Notes: generated by a model not told the origin, from the sequence alone. Shown: positions 8,956 through 17,974, counted from the stretch's first letter. The stretch: 64,000 nucleotides of DNA from Gammaproteobacteria bacterium (GCA_026707945.1 JAPOVV010000110.1:186001-250000); one strand, 5' to 3'. Numbers and translations: made by a program.

Positions 8956-9854
8956 TCCCAAATCCCAAAGAACTCCTCAAATGCCTGAAACTGGCCGCCG
9001 GTGACTGCCGAAGGCACAATAATCGGCGTTTTAATTCCGGAGTCGAACCAAGCTTCGACGCCTTCGCGCACCTGGCTTGCTGTACCGAACAAGGTCGTAT
9101 CGGACAGCCACCGATCAGTCAAAAAGTGCGGTACGCGATCCATGTCGTTGTCCTTCATACACTCTTCAACCCCTTCCATTTCTTCGACATAACCGGCTTC
9201 TTTCCAGTAGTTACGATAGTTGGGGAGCAGTGCATAGCTGGTTAGTGTGCGTCGGTTGACCTCTGCTGCAGCACGCACGTCGTCGTTAACACAGGTGGGA
9301 ATCATGTTGCCGATAAAGAACCCCTCATTGGTTCGATTTTCCTCTGTCAAGACACCCAAAGATTCGCGCATGTGTGATCGGGCGCCGTTGGCAAAAACCA
9401 TCCCGTTACCAATTTCTTGCGCGAGCTGAATCATCCGAATTCGCAGCGTCGCGAGAATGATCGGTGGTAACTCACCCGCACGTGGTACGGCTTTCAGATC
9501 TGAAACGAATTGTCGAATGTCGCTCAAAGGCTTACCTTGCGTGATACCCAGTCTGCTCATCGCAGGTTCGTGACTCACCCCAATGCCGAAACGAAATCTT
9601 CCGCCAGACACCTCATGGATAAAGCTCGAAACTTGTGCGAAGTCCTGCACTTGGCGGGTGTAGATTGGCGTGATCGTAGTGCCGAACTGGAGGTTGCTGG
9701 TCTTAAACGCCAACGCCGTACAAAGCGCTAAGCTATCCGACATGCTGGGACCGTAGATACCAGCGAATCCACCTTTTTCGATTCTCTCAACAAGCTCAAG
9801 CGTTCTTAACCGTCGGCCCGGTACGGCCGCGAGACTGATGGCAGGTTTGTTCAC
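8952..9854 (-). CDS. Luciferase-like (LLM class) flavin-dependent oxidoreductase
   Basis: A 300-aa TIM-barrel flavoenzyme of the bacterial luciferase/F420-reductase superfamily. Family landmarks are GFAGIYGPSMSDS near residue 29, TSNLQFGTTITPIYTRQ near 52, and SGGRFRFGIGVSH near 83, the segment after the cofactor strand. Translation starts at a GTG preceded by a good GGAGG site 7 nt away. The cofactor (FMN or F420) cannot be decided from sequence; FMN is likelier in a gammaproteobacterium. Its place beside the thiolase-fold/DUF35 pair suggests lipid or terpenoid catabolism (inference). Confidence 0.82.
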   Translation of the reverse strand: MNKPAISLAAVPGRRLRTLELVERIEKGGFAGIYGPSMSDSLALCTALAFKTSNLQFGTTITPIYTRQVQDFAQVSSFIHEVSGGRFRFGIGVSHEPAMSRLGITQGKPLSDIRQFVSDLKAVPRAGELPPIILATLRIRMIQLAQEIGNGMVFANGARSHMRESLGVLTEENRTNEGFFIGNMIPTCVNDDVRAAAEVNRRTLTSYALLPNYRNYWKEAGYVEEMEGVEECMKDNDMDRVPHFLTDRWLSDTTLFGTASQVREGVEAWFDSGIKTPIIVPSAVTGGQFQAFEEFFGIWD

Positions 9855-9954
9855 AGATCCTCCTCTACCTCTCTAAAACAACTGAAGCTACCAACGCTAG
9901 ATGGTACCTGATGGGAAAGCTCATACGTCACGACACGGTCTCACAGCTGCTATG

Positions 9955-10106
9955 ATTCGGTCACGCGAACTTCGCGCGTAACCTCATCGGTCTTCCTCGG
10001 CAAGACCACTAGCGAGGCAAAAGGGACTTTCGTTCTTGGAGTGTCATTGTTCCCCCTGCTTTAGTCAGGTCGCCGAGGGACTGTGCTCAAGCAGTAGGAG
10101 GTTCTG
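9955..10106 (+). promoter_or_regulatory. Putative structured 5' leader of the Clp_N-like gene
   Basis: About 150 nt downstream of a -10-like TATGAT (9950-9955) and before the ATG at 10107. The sequence can form several helices: CGCGAAC/TTCGCG near 9964, GGTCTT/AAGACC enclosing the loop CCTCGGC near 9990-10008, and CTGCTT (10056-10061) with AAGCAG (10089-10094). The loop CCTCGGC is exactly complementary to GCCGAGG at 10072-10078, allowing a 7-bp pseudoknot. The last helix ends 2 nt before the AGGAGG ribosome-binding site (10097-10102). It matches no riboswitch class that I can name with confidence. Confidence 0.4.
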
Positions 10107-10751
10107 ATGACGGTTCAGAAAACGCTCAAACGTCAAATTCGCGCTCGCATGCGCAAGACGGGTGAAGCCTACACAGCGGCGCGTCAGCATTTCCACGTCG
10201 CGAAGGACTCACCAATGAGTACACAAACTATCGACAATCCAACCACGATAGTTGCACGAAACGTGCAACCCGATCTCTGGCCTAGCTGGATTTCACAACA
10301 CGCTTGGCTAGCGGCATTCTTACCAAAAGCAGAAGCGGAAGCTCGTAATCAGGGCTACGAAGCATGCGATCACTTTTGTGTTCAACTTGCATTTCTTCGT
10401 TTGCGTTCACCCGTCGATGACTGGTTTCGCGAACTCGACGTGAATATGACTCAATGGCGCGAGGACATCCTTGTCGCACTCGGATCAAATCTCGATAGAG
10501 GTACGATTGATCGATACTTGGAGATTGGCAAACGAATCCAACGAGCTAGGACGAGTGAGAACCCGATCGGCGATTTGCCGCTCAAGCGGATCACATCAGA
10601 AGCCCAAGAAATGCTGGACTTGGCGAAAAGTGAAGCTGAACGCGATCAAGTACCGATCGACGAAAGACACTTTATGGTTCCCATGATGGATTGGCATCCA
10701 TTTGGCGAACCAACCATCGAGGAATTAAGGCGGATCACCGGTCGTAAGTAA
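10107..10751 (+). CDS. Orphan Clp_N-like protein with basic N-terminal segment
   Basis: A 214-aa soluble protein. Residues 1-30 are basic and helical (KRQIRARMRKTGEAYTAARQHF), resembling an RMxKTGESYTxAR motif I recall from other bacterial proteins. Residues 55-130 and 160-200 resemble two Clp N-terminal-domain repeats; the second, ITSEAQEMLDLAKSEAE followed by ERHFMVPMM, mirrors the Clp_N pattern xxxARxxLxxAxxEAxxxxHxxIxxEHLLLAL. No AAA+ module is present, so it could bind substrates or adaptors for a Clp machine elsewhere (inference). A strong AGGAGG site precedes the ATG. The assignment rests on pattern matching only. Confidence 0.6.
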   Translation: MTVQKTLKRQIRARMRKTGEAYTAARQHFHVAKDSPMSTQTIDNPTTIVARNVQPDLWPSWISQHAWLAAFLPKAEAEARNQGYEACDHFCVQLAFLRLRSPVDDWFRELDVNMTQWREDILVALGSNLDRGTIDRYLEIGKRIQRARTSENPIGDLPLKRITSEAQEMLDLAKSEAERDQVPIDERHFMVPMMDWHPFGEPTIEELRRITGRK

Positions 10752-10771
10752 CGAGTCGCAGTTCGGCTAAA

Positions 10772-10800
10772 GATATTGGGTCGCACGTCGACCCAATATC
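10772..10800 (+). terminator. Perfect hairpin after the Clp_N-like gene
   Basis: An 11-bp perfect inverted repeat (GATATTGGGTC at 10772-10782, GACCCAATATC at 10790-10800) with a 7-nt loop starts 21 nt after the stop codon. No T-run follows, so it may be an RNA-stabilising 3' hairpin or a weak terminator. It also faces the 3' end of the minus-strand hisC transcript. Confidence 0.45.
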
Positions 10801-10952
10801 CCTCTACTGAGAGATCCGCTTTCGTGTACGAACGACGTTCTTTGTGCTACGAAGTGTGTTCTTGATCTAAAACCTCTACGCTCGCTTTTCTTGCTAGCGA
10901 CCTCCCGGTTTCTCTCTAGCACGTTGGTCGACACCTGGCAGAAGCGGCGCAA

Positions 10953-12020
10953 TCATGGCTTGGAAAGCGCTTCTAGGAAAGCATCGTTCTGTGGCGGCGA
11001 ACCAATTGTGACGCGAACGCGATCATGCAACCTCGCTGACTTGAAATATCTAACGAGTATGTTTGCCTTGCGTAGTCGCTCATACGTCGCGTTCATGTTC
11101 TTTCGATCGCGACATCGTGGTAATACGAAATTGGCTTGCGAATTGGGCACGTTGAAGTCTCTGCTCCTGAGCACGTCGATTACTCGCTTACGTTCTTTAC
11201 GGACCAATGCCCATGTCTCGTGGGCGTGCTCTTGATCTTTAAATGCAGCTAACGCCATTGCTTGCGATACATAGTTCACGTTGTAGCTGTCACGAACCTT
11301 CGTCGAGAGCTCATGAATAAACGACTCCTCACCAAGTAGATATCCCACTCGCGCACCTGCCAATGAATAACCCTTTGAGAAGGTGCGAAGTAGCAGCAAA
11401 TTCCGATGTCTTGAAAGCAACGGGACGAGATCGTGTTCGAGATCCGGTTCAACGAAATCCACATATGCTTCGTCAATCAGAAGCGGACCGCTGAATTGAG
11501 CCGCAAAAGCATCGACCTCCGCAACACTCATTAGCACACCGCTCGGCGAATTTGGGTTGGTGATACAAACCAAGCGAGCACGTTGCGCGATGCACCTGCT
11601 AGCGGCAGATCCGTCAGGACGGAAATCATGTCCGAGTTCCATCGGCAAGCAGCGTGCATTCAAGACCGCAGCAATGACCGGATAGAGTGAGTATCCCGGT
11701 TCAGTGGACACCATGACAGAATTAGGTGACAAGCATGCCGTCGCAACGAGTCGAATCCCTTCGTCGCCTCCGTTGGTGACAAGCACCTGCCCAGTCGCCA
11801 AACTGTATTTCGACGCAATACTCTCACGTAGCGTTGTCGCGGTGGCATCGGGGTAACGACGCAGCTGGTCAAGATCCAAGTTGATGAGAGCTTCTCGAAC
11901 GGCAGGACTCGGAGGAAATGGGTTTTCGTTCGTATTTAGCTTGATAACCGATAAATCGTTTGGCTGTTCTCCATAGGTATATCCATCCATCTCACGGATG
12001 TGGTCGGCTAAAAAACTCAC
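10953..12020 (-). CDS. hisC: Histidinol-phosphate aminotransferase
   Basis: PLP-dependent fold-type I aminotransferase, 355 aa, with the HisC N-terminal signature KLNTNENPFPPSPAV and the PLP-lysine motif TFSKGYSLAGARVGYLLG. It catalyses conversion of imidazole-acetol phosphate to histidinol phosphate in histidine biosynthesis. GTG start overlapping the upstream permease stop by one base (TAGTG), so co-transcribed with it. It is separate from hisD at the right end of the window, so the his pathway is scattered. Paralogues acting on aromatic amino acids or in cobamide synthesis (CobD-like) share the fold; HisC is the best call. Confidence 0.8.
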   Translation of the reverse strand: MSFLADHIREMDGYTYGEQPNDLSVIKLNTNENPFPPSPAVREALINLDLDQLRRYPDATATTLRESIASKYSLATGQVLVTNGGDEGIRLVATACLSPNSVMVSTEPGYSLYPVIAAVLNARCLPMELGHDFRPDGSAASRCIAQRARLVCITNPNSPSGVLMSVAEVDAFAAQFSGPLLIDEAYVDFVEPDLEHDLVPLLSRHRNLLLLRTFSKGYSLAGARVGYLLGEESFIHELSTKVRDSYNVNYVSQAMALAAFKDQEHAHETWALVRKERKRVIDVLRSRDFNVPNSQANFVLPRCRDRKNMNATYERLRKANILVRYFKSARLHDRVRVTIGSPPQNDAFLEALSKP

Positions 12021-13063
12021 TATGTACCGTCTTCGGTGTCCGCGATGGTATTACCAAGCAAATCGCTGAGCCATCGAGTGTTCGGATTTGCCTCTGCCGC
12101 GATCTTGATCGTCATCGTGATCGGTACCGATAGCAACATACCGACCGTTCCAAACATATATCCCCAGAAGATCAACGAAAGGAAGACAACCAACGTAGAT
12201 AAACCCAATCGTTCACCCATAAACCTGGGTTCAATGAAACTACCAATCAGAATATTGACTGCAACGAAAAGGACGACTACACCAAGCGCAATACCCATTC
12301 CAAGTTGCACGAGCGCGACCAAAACCGCAGGTAACGCTGCGATGATGCTCCCTATGTTCGGAATGTAGTTCAGAATAAATGCCAACAGACCCCACAGAAT
12401 CGGAAAGTCGACACCGAGCAACCACGTACCGAGAGCAATCAAGAGTCCGGTAGCCAGACTGTGAAGCGTCTTGATAACGATGTAGTGGTGGATGTTCGTT
12501 GCGAACGAATCGAGCCAACTTTCTTCCGAATCCGAAGCGCTAAGGAGATTGCGCATCTTCTTCGACAACGTAGCGCTCTCGATCAAGATCAGCACGAACA
12601 CAAGAAGAATCAGGAAACTGTTCGAAATGAGATTCCCAACACCAGTCAAAGTCTGACTGGCAAGCGACCAAATGGTTGCAGCATTGAAAATCTCCTCAAG
12701 TCTTAGCGTCGTCGGTAACCCAAGTTGAATCAACGTGGGTTCCAATGCCTCAAGCATCGAATTCAGTTTTGCGACATACTCTGGTTGCTTCGCATACAGT
12801 TGCTGAGCCGACTCGACGACAATCGCGCCGAGCGTAATCACGAGCAGAATCAAAAGGATTAGAGTAAGACTAATCGCGAGAGGCGCCGGTATTCGTTTTG
12901 CGACGAGCCATGCCACCGGTGCCGCAACGAGAGTAGCAATGAATATTGCCAACAGTAGAGGCGTGACGATTACGGCTGCAAGCTTTAAGCCAGTGAGAAT
13001 GACGATCAAACTCGCGGAAGCGAGCAGGAACTTCAACCCTGGCGACAAATCAGTCAATCCCAT
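12020..13063 (-). CDS. AI-2E family transporter (PerM/TqsA-like permease)
   Basis: A 347-aa polytopic membrane protein with about seven to eight hydrophobic segments, including two N-terminal helices (FLLASASLIVILTGL, LLLAIFIATLVAAPVAWLV), a soluble coiled section near residues 85-150, and the conserved family core PILWGLLAFILNYIPNIGS followed by GSFIEPRFMGERLGLSTLVV. The family includes TqsA (AI-2 export) and PerM-like permeases; the substrate cannot be inferred. It overlaps the upstream nitrilase gene by 10 nt and the downstream hisC by 1 nt. Confidence 0.88.
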   Translation of the reverse strand: MGLTDLSPGLKFLLASASLIVILTGLKLAAVIVTPLLLAIFIATLVAAPVAWLVAKRIPAPLAISLTLILLILLVITLGAIVVESAQQLYAKQPEYVAKLNSMLEALEPTLIQLGLPTTLRLEEIFNAATIWSLASQTLTGVGNLISNSFLILLVFVLILIESATLSKKMRNLLSASDSEESWLDSFATNIHHYIVIKTLHSLATGLLIALGTWLLGVDFPILWGLLAFILNYIPNIGSIIAALPAVLVALVQLGMGIALGVVVLFVAVNILIGSFIEPRFMGERLGLSTLVVFLSLIFWGYMFGTVGMLLSVPITMTIKIAAEANPNTRWLSDLLGNTIADTEDGT

Positions 13064-13878
13064 TCACCTCGATTTTTGAGACTCGGCAGCTGGCTTCGGA
13101 CACGCTCAACTTCGGCCGGATCTATTTCCGCAACAACGTGATCATCCTTATCTTCGCTACATTCCGCGACAACCAACCCCCACGGGTCCACGATCAAAGC
13201 GTGTCCGTAGGACTTTCGGTTACGATGACTGTGATCACCGTATTGGGCAGGCGCGATCACATAAGACTGACACTCGATAGCTCGTGAACGTAGTAGCACG
13301 TGCCAATGATCACGACCAGTTGTCCTCACGAACGCCGATGGCACTGCTAACGCAACCGCACCTTTGTCAACTAAGTCCTGATAGAGGCGCGGGAAACGCA
13401 CATCGTAGCAAACTGTTAGACCAAGTGTTCCGAAGGGCAATTTCGCGGTAACTGCGGAATCTCCTGGTGACGTATTCCTAGATTCCAGCATCCGCGTCCC
13501 ATCTGGCAAATCGACATCAAAAAGATGTATCTTGCGATAGGTCGCCGCGATTTGACCATCTGGCGTCAGATGAAGGCAGGAGTTGTATGCCCGGTCATTC
13601 GGAGCTTTCTCGGGAAAGCCTCCCGCAATCAGATGTACCTGATGATCCGTCGCGATGCGCCGACAGCATTCCAGAATGGGACCGCCCGTCTCAAGATCTT
13701 CCAACATAGGCAATCGGTCGCGATCTGAACCGATGTATGCAAACGCTTCCGGTAAGCAAACGACTTCTGCACCATCCTGGACTGCACGGTGGCTGAGCGC
13801 TTCGGTCGTCGCCAAGTTTTGCGCCACATCCGCAGTTGCGCAGAGTTGCACGATTCCTACTCGGGTCTTATCAGCCAT
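13054..13878 (-). CDS. Nitrilase-superfamily amidohydrolase (Nit1/omega-amidase-like)
   Basis: A 274-aa carbon-nitrogen hydrolase with the Glu-Lys-Cys triad: Glu in VCLPEAF near residue 43, Lys in TYRKIHLFD near 112, and Cys in GLTVCYDVRFPRLY near 145. The closest subfamily by motif is Nit1/deaminated-glutathione amidase or omega-amidase. A metabolite-repair role is therefore likely; the exact amide substrate is not settled. First gene of the run nitrilase, AI-2E permease, hisC. Confidence 0.85.
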   Translation of the reverse strand: MADKTRVGIVQLCATADVAQNLATTEALSHRAVQDGAEVVCLPEAFAYIGSDRDRLPMLEDLETGGPILECCRRIATDHQVHLIAGGFPEKAPNDRAYNSCLHLTPDGQIAATYRKIHLFDVDLPDGTRMLESRNTSPGDSAVTAKLPFGTLGLTVCYDVRFPRLYQDLVDKGAVALAVPSAFVRTTGRDHWHVLLRSRAIECQSYVIAPAQYGDHSHRNRKSYGHALIVDPWGLVVAECSEDKDDHVVAEIDPAEVERVRSQLPSLKNRGEWD

Positions 13879-13941
13879 TGCAAATTACCAACGGTGCAGT
13901 GTCGAACTACGAATTTAACAATGATCGACGCACATACCGCG

Positions 13942-15144
13942 TTAGGTCAGTTCATAGCTCGGTGTCGTGCAGCTCACCTTATGGCCGAGCAACTCCTCAA
14001 GTTCCGGGAGCACGAAACCGTCCGATTCTGACACGAAGCTAATCGAGATACCCTCAGCTCCCGCTCTTCCTGTCCGTCCAATGCGATGAACGTAGTCCTC
14101 AACAATGTCGGGCAGATCGTAATTCACCACGTGAGTAATCCCTTCCACGTGAAGTCCACGACCAGCGACGTCCGTCGCAACGATGTGTCTAGTCTCGCCA
14201 CGTTTGAATCGATTCAATGTAGCCGTGCGTTTTCGCTGCGGCATCTCGCCTGAAAGACCCTCGCAAGGAATGTTCCGTTTTTGAAGGGACTTCGTGACTT
14301 TTTTTACTTCGGATCGACGATTGACGAAAATCAACGTTCGAATAGGGTCGCATCGCTTCATAAATTTGTACAAGGTTTGACGTTTCTCGTCACGACCTAC
14401 GACCCAAAAGCGCTGGTCGATTGAATCTGCAGCGATAGACTCAGATGGTATCTCGACCTGAATTGGCTCAAACATCCACTGGTTGATCAAACGGCGCACG
14501 TCGTCGTTGAAGGTCGCGCTAAAAAACATGGTTTGACGGCGGCGGCGTTCAGGTGTCTGACGCACGATGCGCCGAACATCCGGAATGAAGCCCATATCCA
14601 ACATCCGATCTGCCTCATCGATCACAAGGATTTCGATGCGGCTCAAATCCACTACACCTTGTCCTATGAAATCAAGTAGTCGGCCTGGTGTAGCAATGAC
14701 GACGTCAATTCGGCGTTTAGTGAGTTCATCTCTCTGTTCCTTGACTCGCTTGCCTCCCACGACCGCCAAGCTTCGGATTCTTGTGTGCCTACTCAGCGCA
14801 TTCATATCCTGTTTGATCTGCATCGTTAGTTCCCTTGTCGGCGCAAGGACTAAGGCACGTGGCGAACCGATCGGATTTACTTGATCGAGCGGAAATTCGA
14901 TATGTTGGGACAGGATCGTGGTTAAGAAAGCGGCAGTCTTACCCGTACCAGTATTAGCTTGAGCACAGACATCATGCTGCGAAAGACTGTAAGGGAGTAC
15001 TTTGCTCTGCACTGCCGTGCAAGTTGTGAACTCTAGTTCGTCAACTGCACGTTGCACACTTTCTGGCAACCCTAATTCGGAGAATGACAAAAGATCGGAG
15101 TCTGGATCCTTGTCTTTTTGATCCATTTCGCTCGGTAAAGGCAT
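13942..15144 (-). CDS. DEAD-box ATP-dependent RNA helicase (RhlB/RhlE-like)
   Basis: A 400-aa superfamily 2 helicase core with little extension. In order: Q-motif region FSELGLPESVQRAVDELEF, motif I ANTGTGKT, Ia PTRELTMQI, Ib TPGRLLDF, II VIDEADRMLDMGF, III SATF, IV TLIFVNRR, V ATDVAGRGL and VI HRIGRTGRAG. The short basic-poor tail and the C-terminal spacing resemble RhlB (degradosome helicase) more than the long-tailed RhlE or SrmB, but this is not decisive. Likely role: RNA remodelling and decay in the cytoplasm. Confidence 0.9.
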   Translation of the reverse strand: MPLPSEMDQKDKDPDSDLLSFSELGLPESVQRAVDELEFTTCTAVQSKVLPYSLSQHDVCAQANTGTGKTAAFLTTILSQHIEFPLDQVNPIGSPRALVLAPTRELTMQIKQDMNALSRHTRIRSLAVVGGKRVKEQRDELTKRRIDVVIATPGRLLDFIGQGVVDLSRIEILVIDEADRMLDMGFIPDVRRIVRQTPERRRRQTMFFSATFNDDVRRLINQWMFEPIQVEIPSESIAADSIDQRFWVVGRDEKRQTLYKFMKRCDPIRTLIFVNRRSEVKKVTKSLQKRNIPCEGLSGEMPQRKRTATLNRFKRGETRHIVATDVAGRGLHVEGITHVVNYDLPDIVEDYVHRIGRTGRAGAEGISISFVSESDGFVLPELEELLGHKVSCTTPSYELT

Positions 15145-15178
15145 TCGTTCGGTTCTGAGTTCCGAACGATCAAGTGTT

Positions 15179-16417
15179 TTATCTATGTCGTGCGGCCGCC
15201 AATTGAACGCTCATTCCAACAATTGCCATTGCTTCTTCGACCTCTTCCGGGCTCGCAAAAGTCGGCGCAATGCGGATGTTCGCGTCATTCGGATCATTTC
15301 CGTACGGATACGTCGCCCCCGCTGCTGTCAACTGGAGTCCAGCCGACCCTGCTAACGCAACTACCTCTCTAGCTAGTCCGCCTGGTACGTCAAGAGAAAC
15401 GAAGTAACCGCCATTTGGTTGAGTCCAAGTAGCAAGTCCCGTATTTCCGATCTGTTCCTGTAGTCCTTGCTCCGTCGTTTCAAACAACGGCCGAACGATT
15501 TCGGCGTGCCGTCTCATGTGCGCTTCAAGTCTTGCACGGCTCGGTAAGAATCGGGCATGCCGGAGCTGATTGACCTTATCGAATCCAATAATCATCACCG
15601 ATAAACGTGCTTCGATATCGTTCAACAAGCGCTCACCACTCGCTAGGAACGCAACTCCCGCTCCCGCGTGAGTGATTTTTGATGTCGATGCGAAAGCGAC
15701 AATCCGATCCAGCGTTTCAACTGCCATTGCGTGCTCATGTATCGACGCTAAATGACTTGGTTCGTCTCCGAAGTCATGTACTGCGTATGCGTTGTCCCAC
15801 AACACGAAGAATGGATGCTTATCGGGGTCTTCGCGAAGCAGCGGCAATCTCGCGATGCGCTCAACGACAGCTTCAGAGTAAGTGCAACCTGTTGGATTCG
15901 AATGTTTAGGTACGCACCACATAATCGCGGTGCTTGGGTCATTCTTAACCAAGTCTTCGACCTGCTCCATGTCAGGTCCGTCATCATTTAGGTCAACGCA
16001 GACCATCTCAACGCCCAGGTAATCAGTTGCTGCAAAATGTCGATCGTAGCCTGGAACAGGACAGATCGCCTTACAGCGGCTACCACTCAGCGGCGCAGAT
16101 CCTGCCAAGCCGGAGTTAACGATGGTTTCCAGGATCAGATACATAAGCTGCAGACTGGAATTCCCTGCGGCAAAAACGAGATCTACCGGATAGTCCGTCA
16201 AATATGAACCTAGTTCCCGACACTCTGGAACTCCTCGCAACCCGCCGTAGTTCCGCGCATCCATCCCATCCGAACAGATGAAGTCTCCTTGCAGAATGCC
16301 GTCTAAATCGTCCGATAAAGCTACTTGCGCGCTATTAGGTTTGCCTCGAGTCAAATTCAGCGATAAGTTACGAGCTACTACAGCTTCAAACTCGCGTTCA
16401 AGTATTTCTAGATTCAT
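15179..16417 (-). CDS. Aspartate aminotransferase, class Ic-like
   Basis: A 412-aa fold-type I aminotransferase with the N-terminal LNLTRGKPNSAQVALS characteristic of the Asp_aminotransf family known from Corynebacterium. The PLP lysine lies in FASTSKITHAGAGVAF, and there is a downstream ANIRIAPTFASPEEV. It probably interconverts aspartate and oxaloacetate with 2-oxoglutarate and glutamate. The ATG overlaps the argC stop by 4 nt (ATGA), so it is co-transcribed with argC, which fits amino-acid biosynthesis. Confidence 0.8.
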   Translation of the reverse strand: MNLEILEREFEAVVARNLSLNLTRGKPNSAQVALSDDLDGILQGDFICSDGMDARNYGGLRGVPECRELGSYLTDYPVDLVFAAGNSSLQLMYLILETIVNSGLAGSAPLSGSRCKAICPVPGYDRHFAATDYLGVEMVCVDLNDDGPDMEQVEDLVKNDPSTAIMWCVPKHSNPTGCTYSEAVVERIARLPLLREDPDKHPFFVLWDNAYAVHDFGDEPSHLASIHEHAMAVETLDRIVAFASTSKITHAGAGVAFLASGERLLNDIEARLSVMIIGFDKVNQLRHARFLPSRARLEAHMRRHAEIVRPLFETTEQGLQEQIGNTGLATWTQPNGGYFVSLDVPGGLAREVVALAGSAGLQLTAAGATYPYGNDPNDANIRIAPTFASPEEVEEAMAIVGMSVQLAAARHR

Positions 16418-17340
16418 GCAAATACTCGCAGACCAGTTGATTCATCGACACCTAGCATGAGGTTTAAGTTCTGAACAGCAGCGGATGCAGCACCTTTACC
16501 CAGGTTGTCCAATACCGCACAGACCACTGCTTCGTCACCATTGCTAGAAACAAGCAAATCAACTCGATTCGTGTGGTTGCATCGCTCAGCGCTCAAGAAA
16601 CCATCTTCAAGTGCGTTGCCACCACCGATCGGCAATACTTGAACAAACTGTTCATGATCGTATTTCGATGTCCATGCATTGAAAACTGTTTCGGCATCGA
16701 TGTCCGTTAATGCGAACTTAACAACCATCCCGCGATAAAAAGGACCTACCGCAGGCAAGAAAAAAGGCGGGTGTTCTAAACCAGCGTGACAGCGCATCTC
16801 TGGAAGATGCTTGTGCTCAAGGTTTAACGCATAGATTCGAGTGTCCATCAACTGATTCGGCGAGGACTCATACCGAGAAATCAGCTTCTTGCCACCGCCT
16901 GAGTAACCGGAGACGGCATGTACCTGAAACCTCTGCGTATCTGGCACAATGCCCTGCTCGACCAATGGTCGCACCGCCAACAGGAATCCGGTCGGATAGC
17001 AGCCTGGATTCGAGACGCACTGCGCGGTAGCAATCAATTCACGTGTTTGCGGTGCCAATTCAGGTAATCCGTATATCCACGATCGTTCAGTGCGATGTGC
17101 CGTGCTCGCGTCCAAGAACCGAGCACTAGGGCTCAATTCAACTGCTTCGCAAGCAGCAGCATCGGGTAAACACAAGATTACTAAGTCAGATTCATCGTAA
17201 CGTTCCCGTTTATACGCAGGGTCCTTCCTGAAACGCTGATCGATTGGTACTACGACGAGATCGTTACGGGCATTGAGGAGCTCAAATATCTCAAGCCCGG
17301 TCGTACCTTCCTGACCGTCAATGAACACTGTAAATCCCAT
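16414..17340 (-). CDS. argC: N-acetyl-gamma-glutamyl-phosphate reductase (type 2)
   Basis: A 308-aa NADP-dependent dehydrogenase of arginine biosynthesis that reduces N-acetylglutamyl phosphate to the semialdehyde. The N-terminal GQEGTTGLEIFELL is the dinucleotide-binding start of the short ArgC type. The active-site Cys lies in VSNPGCYPTGFLL, and the HAVSGYSGGGKKLI motif is present. A GTG-like upstream extension to 17427 would add 29 residues of non-conserved sequence, so the ATG at 17340 is chosen. Stop overlaps the downstream aminotransferase start. Confidence 0.9.
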   Translation of the reverse strand: MGFTVFIDGQEGTTGLEIFELLNARNDLVVVPIDQRFRKDPAYKRERYDESDLVILCLPDAAACEAVELSPSARFLDASTAHRTERSWIYGLPELAPQTRELIATAQCVSNPGCYPTGFLLAVRPLVEQGIVPDTQRFQVHAVSGYSGGGKKLISRYESSPNQLMDTRIYALNLEHKHLPEMRCHAGLEHPPFFLPAVGPFYRGMVVKFALTDIDAETVFNAWTSKYDHEQFVQVLPIGGGNALEDGFLSAERCNHTNRVDLLVSSNGDEAVVCAVLDNLGKGAASAAVQNLNLMLGVDESTGLRVFA

Positions 17341-17538
17341 GGTACGAGCCGTTTGACCAATTCGTGGTCGAGTCCTGATTGAGTGTGACTGTGACAGTAA
17401 AGTGTGTAACGCACATTGCAGAGGCATCGGCGTATAAAAAAATTATGCACTCGTCAGATAGTCAATCGTCGTTACATTTTCCAATCATTAACACGAAATG
17501 ATCACCTTCGACGAGGTAACACTGGCTAATCGTCGCAA

Positions 17539-17565
17539 TTGCGTTCAAAGGCTATGAGTTATAAT
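17539..17565 (+). promoter_or_regulatory. Candidate sigma-70 promoter for the first sigma gene
   Basis: TTGCGT (17539-17544) and a consensus TATAAT (17560-17565) are separated by 15 nt, shorter than the ideal 17. If used, transcription would start near 17573 and leave a leader of about 400 nt before the sigma gene at 17975. Judged by eye only. Confidence 0.35.
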
Positions 17566-17974
17566 AATCCTTTGTGAGGCGGTCGGTTTCGTCGATATCT
17601 ACGATGTCGGCTTATTGATGCGCGTTGAAATTCACAATTCTGACCCCATATATTCGGTAAGTGCGGACAGCTTTCTAGGGGAAACAGTTTTTCCGATTAG
17701 GAGTGAACTTTCTTGACGCACGTTTGTCTCATGGGCACCCATACTTTGGATTTCGCAAAACGTGGTACAAACCTGCATGCTTATTCAGGTCGTTGACACT
17801 TCCCGTGTCATGCCGCTTTTGCGCGCAATCTAGGAGGGAAGAAGAGCAACAATCTGACAGCTGCATCGAAAGATCAAGCATTGTCGCGTCGACTCCCTCA
17901 GAGTCAACGCGCAACCATCTAGGCAATGTATTCACGAGTGTGACGGAAGACAGACTAAGAGAGAGGGAAGAACG
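17566..17974 (+). other. Long gene-free leader upstream of sigma gene A
   Basis: Together with the promoter area this forms a 634-nt stretch without a convincing gene (17341-17974). It holds several short hairpins: ATGGG/CCCAT near 17730, TGACAC/GTGTCA near 17803-17820, and GACTC/GAGTC near 17890-17905. There are AGGAG-like sites near 17700 and 17831. An open frame from a GTG at 17703 ends with a TGA overlapping the sigma ATG, but its translation has no protein-like conservation. The ribosome-binding GAGAGGG lies 6-12 nt before the ATG at 17975. A post-transcriptional control region is possible. Confidence 0.35.

Noticed and set aside
9995-10080. Glycine-riboswitch-like words (GGCAAAAGG and GCCGAGGG)
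   Set aside because: They occur in the wrong order and spacing for a glycine aptamer, and the downstream gene has no link to glycine.
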